Program-made: the position numbers and the translations under genes
In this document: positions 1-6,865 of the stretch, piece by piece
Layout of the letters: every line of letters starts with the position of its first letter
Position numbering within the stretch: the stretch's first letter is position 1
Notes under the pieces: generated by a model
Databases searched by the model: none
The model's input: the letters and a program-made list of their open reading frames with translations, nothing else
Told to the model about the DNA's origin: nothing
Source: DAOUEH01 sp034430515
GTDB lineage: Bacteria > Chloroflexota > Dehalococcoidia > Dehalococcoidales > RBG-16-60-22
Assembly: GCA_034430515.1 (NCBI GenBank)
Contig: DAOUEP010000081.1
Coordinates: 1-8,377, forward strand
DNA length: 8,377 nucleotides
Direction of reading: 5' to 3'

Positions 1-956
1 AAGCCGGGCGGGGTCTCCCTATCCCCTACTAACTCAAGAAGCCGGTCTAAATTATAGCGCAGTCCCAGGTCGCCCTCCACGGTGCGCTTCTCGTAAGGCT
101 CGGGCAGGCCGGCCAGAATCGTGTCGGCGCGGGCGGGCGCGCCGCGGGCGACGGAGTGGACGTCGGTGGTGGCGCCGCCGACATCAACGACGATAAGCTC
201 GCCGAAACCGGCATCGCCGCCGTGGCCGCCGGAAATAAGTTTGGCCGCCTCCAGCACCGCCGCCGGGGTGGGCATGATGACGTCCTTAATCATCTCGCGG
301 GCGCGGGCGATGCCCCTGGCGCGGACGATGTGGCGCAGGAAAAGCTCGCGTATCTCGCGCTGGCAGGGGGCAACTTCGAGTTTACCGATTTCCGGCATGA
401 CGTTGCCGGTATAGATGACGTTTTTGTCTGTCTTGGTGAAAATACGGCGGATAGCGTCGTAAGCGGCCTTGTTGCCGGCGACGATGATGTTATTGATAGC
501 CGGGCCGGTGGCGGCCAGCAGACCGGCGTTGTGGATGATGACGGCCTCGTCGCCGCCGTCGGTGCCGCCGCAGAGCAGCAGGATATCCGGGGCGGCGGCC
601 TCGATTTCCCCGACCTCGTGTTCGTTGAGCTTGTAGGAATAGAGCCCGACGACCCTGGCCCCCGCCCCCAAAGCGGCCTGGCTGGCGGCCTGGCTGGTCA
701 GCTCGGGGACGAAACCGGCGCAAATCAGGCGCAGGCCCCCGGCGGCGCTGGAGCAGGCCAGGGCCTCTCGTTCGTGGAGGTCAGTGAGGCCGGTGCGGGC
801 TATCTCCTCAAAGGCGTTACGCAGGCCGATGGTGATGTCGGTATCAACAGTAGAGGGGACGCGGGCGATAGCGGCGATTTCCTCCCCGGCGAGGTCAACG
901 GCGACCACCTTGGTGAAGGTGCTCCCGAAGTCGATGAGGAGCCTGATATCGCCCAT
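1..956 (-). CDS. glmL: GlmL/MutL-type reactivase of a B12-dependent mutase (partial, 3' end cut by window edge)
   Basis: The first 318 residues of an ASKHA-fold ATPase of the GlmL/MutL family, whose members are usually about 460 residues long. The reading frame is open from the ATG at 956 to the window edge, so the C-terminus lies outside. Two nucleotide-binding signatures are visible: DFGSTFTK at residues 9-16 (phosphate-1 loop) and DVGGATTD at 258-265 (phosphate-2 loop). The segment MPTPAAVLEAAKL near 228-240 is also typical of the family. In clostridial glutamate mutase loci this protein sits beside the mutase subunits and is thought to reactivate the enzyme by ATP-driven exchange of damaged cobalamin; that role is family knowledge. 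It lies 20 nt after the corrinoid-subunit gene on the same strand. The ribosome site is weak (a G run at 966-971), so translation may be coupled to the upstream gene. The family call is firm; the client is presumably the mutase encoded just upstream. Confidence 0.9.
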   Translation of the reverse strand, partial: MGDIRLLIDFGSTFTKVVAVDLAGEEIAAIARVPSTVDTDITIGLRNAFEEIARTGLTDLHEREALACSSAAGGLRLICAGFVPELTSQAASQAALGAGARVVGLYSYKLNEHEVGEIEAAAPDILLLCGGTDGGDEAVIIHNAGLLAATGPAINNIIVAGNKAAYDAIRRIFTKTDKNVIYTGNVMPEIGKLEVAPCQREIRELFLRHIVRARGIARAREMIKDVIMPTPAAVLEAAKLISGGHGGDAGFGELIVVDVGGATTDVHSVARGAPARADTILAGLPEPYEKRTVEGDLGLRYNLDRLLELVGDRETPPG

Positions 957-976
957 AACGCGCCGCCCCCCGGCGG

Positions 977-1399
977 CTAGAGCTTACCCCGGGCCTTGAG
1001 GTCTTGCTTTAAATCTTCGATGGCGGCGTCGATATCGGCCTCGGGCGGGTAGACCCGGTCGAAGCCCAGCTGCTGGAACTTCGCCTCGACCTCGTTGAAG
1101 TCGGCCCGGCCCACCACCAGGTTGCCGCCGATGTAGAGCAGCACCTCGCCCAGGCCGGCCTCCTGGCGCTTGGCGTCGAAGCCCTCCAGGTCGAGCTCGG
1201 CCATGCCGTAGAGGGAGCTCATCAGGATGGCGGCGGCGGCCGTCTCCTGGGCGGCCTTGATGAACTCCTCCGGCGGGGTGTAGGCGCCCAGGGCAGTGAC
1301 GCGGAAACCGGCCTCCTTAAGCGCCCGCGAGATAATCTTGGTGCCGATGATGTGGGCGTCCATCCCCAGCGTGCCGGTGATAATCATCGGTTGTTTCAT
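977..1399 (-). CDS. glmS: Corrinoid-binding S subunit of a glutamate-mutase-type enzyme
   Basis: A 140-residue Rossmann-like B12-binding protein, close to the usual length of about 137 for GlmS/MutS. It carries the base-off/His-on cobalamin motif D14-x-H16-x-x-G19, with His16 as the lower cobalt ligand. S61-x-L63 and the glycine pair in GGNLVVG (91-97) line the nucleotide-tail pocket. The segment SSLYG (61-65) and the ending GFDRVYPP are characteristic of methylaspartate mutase sigma chains rather than methylmalonyl-CoA mutase or corrinoid methyltransferase proteins. It would bind adenosylcobalamin and pair with the E chain encoded 26 nt upstream to form the active site. The ATG at 1399 is preceded by a strong GGAGGAG at 1404-1410. 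All corrin-contact residues that I can identify are intact, so this subunit looks functional. This glmS is the mutase gene, unrelated to glucosamine-6-phosphate synthase. Confidence 0.93.
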   Translation of the reverse strand: MKQPMIITGTLGMDAHIIGTKIISRALKEAGFRVTALGAYTPPEEFIKAAQETAAAAILMSSLYGMAELDLEGFDAKRQEAGLGEVLLYIGGNLVVGRADFNEVEAKFQQLGFDRVYPPEADIDAAIEDLKQDLKARGKL

Positions 1400-1425
1400 G
1401 GCTCTCCTCCGGCGGCGGTTAAACG

Positions 1426-2892
1426 TTATTTATCGTAGGGCGGCAGGCCCACGATTTTCCCCTTGCTGAAGACCCACAGGTCGCGGACGGCGGCGTGGTA
1501 GTCCACCGGCTGGCCCTCGGCCTCGGCCCGCGCGGCGACTTTGGCGCGATGAAACTCTTTGATGTCGTCGGGGAAGGGCAGGCTGCCGAACTCCAGGTAG
1601 CGGCAGGCCCCGCGGGCGTCGCGGACGCCGAGCACCTGGTCTCGGACGTTGAGGTTGGAGCTCCACGGCGAGTCGAGCACGCCGGCGTCGACCGCCTTGA
1701 CCGCCCCGACGAGGACATCCCCGTCGCCCAGGTCGAAGACCCGGTCTAAAATGGCGCGCACCTCGCGCTCGGTCAGGTCTTCCTCGGCGTTGACCTCTTT
1801 CATGTCGATTTCGATGCGCTGCTCGCGCACCACGTTGAAAATCCAGTTGGCCGCCCGGTAGCTCATCGCGTGGGCCTCCTGGGTGGCCACCCCGGCCCCC
1901 TCGTCCACGGTGCGCACGTGGGCCGCCGGCGCCCCGGTCAGGGCCGAGACCATCGCCGAGTAGGCCAGGTAGGCGAAGGCGCCCCCCAAATCCAGCGGGA
2001 CGGGGTAGAGGGGGGTCTGCTGGCAGATAGGCCCGTTGACGATGACGTCCTTGAAGCCGAATTTATCCAGATACTCGCGCACCAGCCGCGGCGAGAGCCG
2101 CGTCCAGGCCAAATCCTGGGCCATATTGCCCTGGTGGTGCACCAGCGGCGTAAAGGCCTTTTGCCCCTGGGTGGCCGCGCCGAGGGACTCGATGACGTGG
2201 GTGGCGATGTTGACGCTGAGGGGGAAGGTGGAGGAGGGCACCCAGCCGTGGAGGTCGCCGCTTAAAATGACGCCCCGGTCGGCGTACCAGCCCACCACGC
2301 CGTTGATGAACTGGTTGGCCTCAATCATTTCTTCCAGCGTCTCGCGCTTGTGGTAGCTGCCGAACTCCAGAAAGAGCCCGCAGCCGGAGACGGTCATGCC
2401 AGAGGCGATGGCGATTTCCTGCGCCAGGCGGTTGGTGCCGCGCGGCGTGAAGGCGGCCTCGCAGGACTCGATGACCTTGCGGGTATTCTTGACGCCGTGG
2501 TTGACGATGGGGTAACCGTTGAGTATCTTGCGGCCGGTACGCCGGGACTCGTCCAGGGCCTGCTGCACCCGCGCGAAGGCGTCCTGGCGGGTATAGCTGT
2601 CGGTGGTGACCGGGATGAGGGGGATGCCGGCCGCCGCCAGCGATTTACAGAGGGCGATTTCGTCTTCTAAAAGGGCCGTGCCCGCCCGCGGCGAGACCAC
2701 GGTGCGGCCTTCCTCGCGGAGGCGGGCCATTACCTTCCACCACACTTTGGTATCGGGCAGGGCCTTCTGGTAGGCCACCGCCTCGTCGAAGTCCACCTCT
2801 TTGCCCGTCGGCCAGAGCTTAAGCCACTGGCGCCGCTGGGCCATGAGGGTATCTTCGTCGAGCCGCCGGTTCCTGATGCGTACTTTCTCCAC
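1426..2892 (-). CDS. glmE: Catalytic E subunit of a glutamate-mutase-type enzyme, divergent substrate pocket
   Basis: A 488-residue TIM-barrel subunit, near the 483 residues of Clostridium cochlearium GlmE. Family landmarks are WPTGKEVD (27-34), PRAG (68-71), SYTRQ (99-103), GNMAQD (255-260) and CRYLEFGSLPF near the C-terminus. With the S chain and adenosylcobalamin, GlmE interconverts L-glutamate and threo-3-methylaspartate by radical rearrangement. In my from-memory alignment the carboxylate-binding 'arginine claw' is kept (R69, R102, R151, equal to R66, R100, R149), as are Y180 (Y181) and E331 (E330). However, H150 has no counterpart, E171 is G170, Y177 is E176 and K326 is R327. The usual HQWMGGFP stretch reads CQQTPLYP (290-297). 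Superfamily membership is sure, but glutamate as substrate is doubtful; the symbol denotes the family only. The start is a GTG with GGAG at 2899-2902; it places WPTGK at the family position. The SDR gene ends 16 nt upstream. Confidence 0.88.
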   Translation of the reverse strand: MEKVRIRNRRLDEDTLMAQRRQWLKLWPTGKEVDFDEAVAYQKALPDTKVWWKVMARLREEGRTVVSPRAGTALLEDEIALCKSLAAAGIPLIPVTTDSYTRQDAFARVQQALDESRRTGRKILNGYPIVNHGVKNTRKVIESCEAAFTPRGTNRLAQEIAIASGMTVSGCGLFLEFGSYHKRETLEEMIEANQFINGVVGWYADRGVILSGDLHGWVPSSTFPLSVNIATHVIESLGAATQGQKAFTPLVHHQGNMAQDLAWTRLSPRLVREYLDKFGFKDVIVNGPICQQTPLYPVPLDLGGAFAYLAYSAMVSALTGAPAAHVRTVDEGAGVATQEAHAMSYRAANWIFNVVREQRIEIDMKEVNAEEDLTEREVRAILDRVFDLGDGDVLVGAVKAVDAGVLDSPWSSNLNVRDQVLGVRDARGACRYLEFGSLPFPDDIKEFHRAKVAARAEAEGQPVDYHAAVRDLWVFSKGKIVGLPPYDK

Positions 2893-2908
2893 GATTATCT
2901 CCGTTATG

Positions 2909-3730
2909 TCAATCTTTCCCGCGGCCGTCGGCGGCGGAGAGGTAGGTGGCCGCCTGCGCCAGTACCGGCTGCCCCCCGGCGGCGTAGATGACCTGGCCGG
3001 TCACGTAGTCGGAGAGGCCGCTGGCCAGGAACAGGGCCGGCCCGGCGATGTCCTCCGGCGTGCCCACCCTGCCCAGGGGGACTTCCTTGGCGGCGATGCC
3101 CGCAAAGAGGGCGTCGCGCTCCGGGCCGGGGGGCATCAGGCTGTCCCAGAACGGCGTCACGATGGGGCCGGGGACGATGGCGTTGACGTAGATATTGTCC
3201 GGCGCCAGCTCGAAGGCCAGGTTGGTCGTCAGGCCGAGCACGCCCGCCTTGGCGGCGTGGTAGTGCAGCACCGAGACCGACGGGCTGACGGCGCCCATCG
3301 AGGAGAGGTGGATAATCTTGCCGTAGCGCCGCTTCTTCATGTGGGGAACGACGGCGGCGCTGACCAGGTAGGCGCCCTTGAGATTCACGTCCAGGACTCT
3401 ATCCCACTCCGCCTCGTCGAAGCTGCCGACGCCCTCCCCCTTGGCCCCGCTCACCCCGCCGGCGCTGTTGACCAGAATATCTATCCTGCCGAACTCTTTA
3501 ATGACCTCCGCTACCATATTATTGACCTGGGCGGCCCGGGATATATCGGCGGCGAAGGCCAGCGACTTACGCCCCAGCGCCCGGATTTCGGCGGCGACCT
3601 GCTCGGCGCCTTCAATGTGCTGGGCGACGACGACCACGTCGGCGCCCTCCCGGGCGAACCGGAGGGCGATGCCCCGCCCGATGCCCTTGGCGCCGCCGGT
3701 GACGATGGCCACCCTGTCCTTGAGTAACAT
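2909..3730 (-). CDS. Short-chain dehydrogenase/reductase (SDR family), first gene of the mutase operon
   Basis: A classical SDR of 273 residues that oxidises or reduces a hydroxyl/carbonyl group with NAD(P)(H), presumably in the cytoplasm. The cofactor glycine motif TGGAKGIG is at 11-18 and NSAG at 88-91. The catalytic tetrad is N116, S144, Y157 and K161 (YHAAK). PGPIVTPF at 187-194 fits the loop after strand 6. The end of strand 2 reads VVVVAQH with no clear acidic or arginine residue, so NAD versus NADP preference cannot be called. The frame stays open upstream to an ATG at 4012, but the ATG at 3730 is chosen: it has a perfect AGGAGG 4 nt upstream and puts the glycine motif at the normal distance from the N-terminus. 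It leads the mutase operon, so its substrate may be a precursor or product of the mutase. The family (FabG-like) is too broad to name the reaction. Confidence 0.88.
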   Translation of the reverse strand: MLLKDRVAIVTGGAKGIGRGIALRFAREGADVVVVAQHIEGAEQVAAEIRALGRKSLAFAADISRAAQVNNMVAEVIKEFGRIDILVNSAGGVSGAKGEGVGSFDEAEWDRVLDVNLKGAYLVSAAVVPHMKKRRYGKIIHLSSMGAVSPSVSVLHYHAAKAGVLGLTTNLAFELAPDNIYVNAIVPGPIVTPFWDSLMPPGPERDALFAGIAAKEVPLGRVGTPEDIAGPALFLASGLSDYVTGQVIYAAGGQPVLAQAATYLSAADGRGKD

Positions 3731-3734
3731 ATTG

Positions 3735-3740
3735 CCTCCT
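3735..3740 (-). promoter_or_regulatory. Ribosome binding site of the SDR gene
   Basis: On the minus strand this reads AGGAGG, a perfect Shine-Dalgarno core, followed by CAAT and then the ATG at 3730. It decides the start of the SDR gene against the longer open frame that extends to 4012. Confidence 0.85.
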
Positions 3741-3767
3741 GATGCCGGGACGAACCGGCCGCATCCC

Positions 3768-3796
3768 ATTTTACACATTATTCGCCGCCACCTCAA
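3768..3796 (-). promoter_or_regulatory. Candidate sigma70-type promoter of the SDR-mutase operon
   Basis: On the minus strand a -35-like TTGAGG (3791-3796) is followed after exactly 17 nt by TAAAAT (3768-3773), a five-of-six match to TATAAT. Transcription would start near 3761, leaving a leader of about 30 nt before the SDR start that includes its strong ribosome site. The AT-rich -10 stands out in a GC-rich background. Predicted by eye only. Confidence 0.5.
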
Positions 3797-3812
3797 ATCA
3801 AAGCGGGCCGCC

Positions 3813-3841
3813 TTGCCATTTTCACGACAATAGTCTATTGT
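3813..3841 (+). promoter_or_regulatory. Candidate sigma70-type promoter of the molybdoenzyme operon
   Basis: TTGCCA (3813-3818, five of six matches to TTGACA) is followed after 17 nt by TATTGT (3836-3841, four of six matches to TATAAT). Transcription would start near 3848, giving a short leader of about 16 nt before the GTG at 3864. The -10 lies inside the palindrome described separately, which is a common arrangement for a repressor-controlled promoter. Predicted by eye only. Confidence 0.45.
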
Positions 3842-3861
3842 ATGTTTAGCCGAGACTATTG
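3827..3861. promoter_or_regulatory. Palindromic operator with an extra half-site
   Basis: ACAATAGTCTATTGT at 3827-3841 is a perfect palindrome with seven-base arms around one central base. The half-site CTATTG (3835-3840) recurs at 3856-3861. These copies are 21 bp apart, about two helical turns, and the match extends to GnCTATTG. The cluster covers the candidate -10 and the leader of the molybdoenzyme operon, and it lies upstream of the divergent promoter. It therefore looks like a binding site for a dimeric regulator, probably a repressor of the right arm. No regulator gene is in the window, so its identity is unknown. It is too short to be a convincing terminator. Confidence 0.5.
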
Positions 3862-3863
3862 CC

Positions 3864-6176
3864 GTGGTAAAGATTAGCCGGTCAGTCCCAACCCAAGCGT
3901 CCCCGGGCCGCCGCTTCGGCATCAGCCGCCGCGCTTTTCTCAAGCTGGCGGGGCTGGCGGTGGCGGTAGCGGCTTTAGGCCGCCTCATCAAGCGCCCGGC
4001 GCTGGGCACCATCGTCCCCGCCGATAATTACCCCGAGGGCGAGGGCGTCATCACCGAGGCATACCCGGCCACCTCCTGCCTCAACTGCGGCACGCGCTGC
4101 GCCACGCGCGTCCGGGTGGTCAACGGGCGGGCGGTCAAGATTACCGGCAATCCCCTCTCGCAGGTGACCGAGGGTGCCAACTGCGCCCGCGCCCAGGTGG
4201 GCCTACAGGTGCTCTACGACCCCGCCCGCATCACTACCCCCCTGCGGCGGACGAACCCGGCCCGGGGGCGCGATACCGACCCCGGCTGGACGCCCATCTC
4301 CTGGGACGAGGCTCTGGCCGAGGTAAGCGGGCGGCTTCAAGACCTCCGCGACGACGGCGAGCCGCACCGGCTGGCTATCTTCACCGGGCTGAACACCGTC
4401 AGCGACGAGGACATTCTGCGCCGCTTCGCCCGCGCCTACGGCACGCCCAACCTGATAACCGCCGACGGCCTGGACGACGAGGCCGGCCAGGCCGGGCAGT
4501 GGTGCGCCGACGGCCACTATAGCCGCAGCGCCTACGACCTGGCGCGCACCAATTACATCCTCTGCTTCGGCGCCGGTATCCTGGAGTCCTACGAGCCGCT
4601 GGCGCGCTCATTGCGGATGTGGGGCAAAATCCGGCGCGAACGCCCCAACCGGGCCAGGGTGGTCGTCGTCGACCCGCGCTACTCGGTAACGGCCCTGCGC
4701 GCCGACGCCTGGCTGCCCGTCAACCCCGGCACCGACGCCGCCCTGGCGCTGGCCATCGCCCACGTCATCATCAGCGAAAACCTCTACGACGCCGCCTTCG
4801 TGAGCCGCCATACCCGCGGCTTCGACGATTATAAAGACCTCATCCTCGGCGGCTACGCCCCGGAGCAGGTCGCACCCGTTACCGGCATCCCCGCCGCCAC
4901 CATCGGCGAGGTCGCCCGCGAGTTCGCCGGGACGCGCCCCGCTATCGCCTGGCGGGGACGGGGGGCCACCGGCTGGCCCGGCGGCACCTACACCGCCTAC
5001 GCCATCTACTGCCTCAACGCCCTGGTGGGCAGTATCGACGTCCCCGGCGGGGTCATCTACCAGGAGGAGCCACCCTACCGGCCCCTGCCCGGCCTCGCCC
5101 CGGACGCCGCCGCCAGCGCCGGGCTGGCCATGCCCCCGCTGGACGGGCGCGGCAGCGCCGCTTTCCCCGCCGCGAGGGTGGTCACCAACCACGCCGCCGA
5201 GGCGATGCTTGCGGAAAATCCATATCCCGTGGCCATGGCTATCGGCGTCAACGCCAACTTCAACCTGACGGCGCCGGGCGCGCCGCGCTGGGACGAGGCG
5301 CTGGCCAGACTGCCCTACTACGTCCACATCTCTCCGACTGTTAACGAGATGGCGGGTTTCGCCGATATTATCCTCCCGGCGACCACTTTCCTAGAGACCT
5401 GGGCCTACGACCACTCGCCGCCGGGCTCCGGCTTCGCCGAGGTACGCATCAAGCAGCCGGTGGTGGCGCCGTTTTATAACAGCCGCAATATCGCCGACAT
5501 GGTCTTTGATGTTGCCACCAGGCTGGGCGGCAGCGTTGCTGATGCGTTCGGCAACATCGGCGGCAGCGCCGAGGGCCTGGCGCGCTACCGCACCGCCGGC
5601 CTGATGCCGTGGGAAGAACTGCTGGCGGCGGGGGTCTGGGTGGGGCCGGAATACCAGTATTACAAATACCACCGCATCTTCGACACGCCCTCGGGCCAGT
5701 TCGAGTTCCTCTCCGGCAACCTGGCCGCCGCCCTCCAGAAGATCGGCGAGCCGACCGGCGGCGATGCCTGCCTGCCCCATTACCAGCCGCCCGACTTCCT
5801 CGGCGAGGCTGGCGCTTATCCACTGCTGCTGACCAGCTACCAGCCATTATTAAGCGTCAACGAGGACAGCCGCGATTACCCCTGGGCGGAGGAGATGTTC
5901 CTGGTGGAGCACGGGCAGGGCTGGACGAACTTCGCCGAGATAAACAGCGCCACGGCGCAGGAACTCGGCATCAAAGACGGGGACGAGGTCCGGGTGGAAT
6001 CTCCCTTCGGCAGCCTGAAAACCAGGGCCAGGGTCTTTGAGGGAGTCCGCCCCGGCGTGGTCGCCATGGCGCGCGGGCTGGGCGCCAACCCCAACGAGAT
6101 TACCGGCGTCGCCTACGATAAAATCAGCGGGCAGGCCGCCCGCGGGGGCACCCGCGTCCGGGTGTATCGGGCATAG
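3864..6176 (+). CDS. Tat-exported molybdopterin oxidoreductase, catalytic subunit (PsrA/PhsA-like)
   Basis: A 770-residue bis-MGD molybdoenzyme of the DMSO reductase superfamily, close in size to polysulfide/thiosulfate reductase PsrA/PhsA. The N-terminus has a Tat signal, SRRAFLKLAG at 21-30, followed by a short hydrophobic stretch, so the folded protein should be exported. Cysteines C72-x2-C75-x3-C79-x27-C107 bind the proximal [4Fe-4S] cluster. VVVVDPRYS with the following ADAWLPVNPGTDAA (about 266-292) is a cofactor-binding signature. The C-terminal dinucleotide-binding domain includes AQELGIKDGDEVRVESPFG. C214 is the best candidate molybdenum ligand. The GTG at 3864 is the only sensible start: an in-frame TAG lies at 3831 and no clear ribosome site is present. 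It heads an operon with FeS and NrfD-like subunits, the standard layout of such complexes. The substrate (sulfur compound, arsenic oxyanion or other) cannot be assigned. Confidence 0.88.
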   Translation: MVKISRSVPTQASPGRRFGISRRAFLKLAGLAVAVAALGRLIKRPALGTIVPADNYPEGEGVITEAYPATSCLNCGTRCATRVRVVNGRAVKITGNPLSQVTEGANCARAQVGLQVLYDPARITTPLRRTNPARGRDTDPGWTPISWDEALAEVSGRLQDLRDDGEPHRLAIFTGLNTVSDEDILRRFARAYGTPNLITADGLDDEAGQAGQWCADGHYSRSAYDLARTNYILCFGAGILESYEPLARSLRMWGKIRRERPNRARVVVVDPRYSVTALRADAWLPVNPGTDAALALAIAHVIISENLYDAAFVSRHTRGFDDYKDLILGGYAPEQVAPVTGIPAATIGEVAREFAGTRPAIAWRGRGATGWPGGTYTAYAIYCLNALVGSIDVPGGVIYQEEPPYRPLPGLAPDAAASAGLAMPPLDGRGSAAFPAARVVTNHAAEAMLAENPYPVAMAIGVNANFNLTAPGAPRWDEALARLPYYVHISPTVNEMAGFADIILPATTFLETWAYDHSPPGSGFAEVRIKQPVVAPFYNSRNIADMVFDVATRLGGSVADAFGNIGGSAEGLARYRTAGLMPWEELLAAGVWVGPEYQYYKYHRIFDTPSGQFEFLSGNLAAALQKIGEPTGGDACLPHYQPPDFLGEAGAYPLLLTSYQPLLSVNEDSRDYPWAEEMFLVEHGQGWTNFAEINSATAQELGIKDGDEVRVESPFGSLKTRARVFEGVRPGVVAMARGLGANPNEITGVAYDKISGQAARGGTRVRVYRA

Positions 6177-6178
6177 CT

Positions 6179-6865
6179 ATGACGAGATGGGGCATGGTCA
6201 TCGACCTGGACAAGTGCACCGGCTGCCAGTCGTGCTCGGTGGCCTGCAAGGCGGAGAACAACGTCCCCTACGGCTCGCCGGAGGAGCACACCCGACGGCT
6301 GACCCCCTTCTGGCAGAAGGTGATTGCCGTGAGTTCCGGCGAATATCCCTCGGTGAGCATTGATTTGATACCGATGCCCTGCATGCACTGCGACGACGCC
6401 CCCTGCGTCACCGTCTGCCCGGCGCGGGCCACCTACAAGCGCGAGGACGGCATCGTCATGCAGGACTTCCGCCGCTGCATCGGCTGCAAGTACTGCATCG
6501 TCGCCTGCCCCTACGGGGCGCGCAGCTTCAACTACAAGGAGCAGGAGGAAATGCCCTACCACCGCCCCGACCTGCCGCCGGAGCGCGCCGACCGCGGCCC
6601 CTGGCCTTTCCCCCGCCGCGTCCACGGCGTCGTCGAAAAGTGCACCTTTTGTTTCCACCGCATCGACGCCGCCATTGAAGAAGGCAAGAAGGTGGGCGAG
6701 GAGGTCGTCCCCGCCTGCGCCGAGGCCTGCCCGGCCCACGCCATCGCCTTCGGCGACCTGGACGACCCCGATGGCAACGTAGCGCAACTGCTTTCCTCCC
6801 GGCAGGCCACCCGCCTGCGCGAGGAGATGGGCACCAGCCCCAAGGTTTATTATCTGCTCCGGTGA
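6179..6865 (+). CDS. Four-cluster [4Fe-4S] electron-transfer subunit (PsrB/DmsB/TtrB-like)
   Basis: A 228-residue ferredoxin-like subunit that relays electrons between the molybdoenzyme and the membrane subunit. Sixteen cysteines form four sets: C13/16/19/23, C68/71/76/80, C100/103/106/110 and C155/158/180/184. This is the full complement of four [4Fe-4S] clusters seen in PsrB, PhsB, TtrB and DmsB. It has no signal peptide of its own, as expected if it travels as a complex with the Tat-bearing catalytic subunit. Its ATG lies 2 nt after the stop of the catalytic gene and no clear ribosome site is visible, which points to translational coupling. The next gene overlaps its stop by 4 nt. The role is clear; the name of the complex is not. 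Confidence 0.92.
   Translation: MTRWGMVIDLDKCTGCQSCSVACKAENNVPYGSPEEHTRRLTPFWQKVIAVSSGEYPSVSIDLIPMPCMHCDDAPCVTVCPARATYKREDGIVMQDFRRCIGCKYCIVACPYGARSFNYKEQEEMPYHRPDLPPERADRGPWPFPRRVHGVVEKCTFCFHRIDAAIEEGKKVGEEVVPACAEACPAHAIAFGDLDDPDGNVAQLLSSRQATRLREEMGTSPKVYYLLR

Noticed and set aside
156..980. Long plus-strand open frame (274 codons)
   Set aside because: It lies antisense to the GlmL gene, has low-complexity Gly/Asp/Ala composition and no recognisable domain; it is a GC-driven shadow frame.
977..2892. Plain annotation as glutamate mutase of the methylaspartate pathway
   Set aside because: The S chain fits, but the E chain lacks the expected amino-group-binding residues and no methylaspartase is seen, so substrate assignment is withheld.
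2801..3727. Long plus-strand open frame (308 codons)
   Set aside because: It is antisense to the SDR gene and crosses the start of the mutase E-chain gene; its composition is typical of a reverse-strand shadow.
3744..3761. Possible hairpin around GCCGGGACGAACCGGC in the SDR leader
   Set aside because: The stem GCCGG/CCGGC with a short loop is small, has no U-tract, and lies in the leader just upstream of the SDR ribosome site; it is not convincing as a terminator or riboswitch.
3731..4012. N-terminal extension of the SDR open frame to an ATG at 4012
   Set aside because: It overlaps the Tat signal of the divergent molybdoenzyme gene and the control region, resembles no protein domain, and the ATG at 3730 has a perfect AGGAGG and the right distance to the glycine motif.
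4608..5327. Minus-strand open frame (239 codons)
   Set aside because: It lies antisense inside the molybdopterin subunit, is rich in Gly/Val/Asp/Ala, and has no motif.
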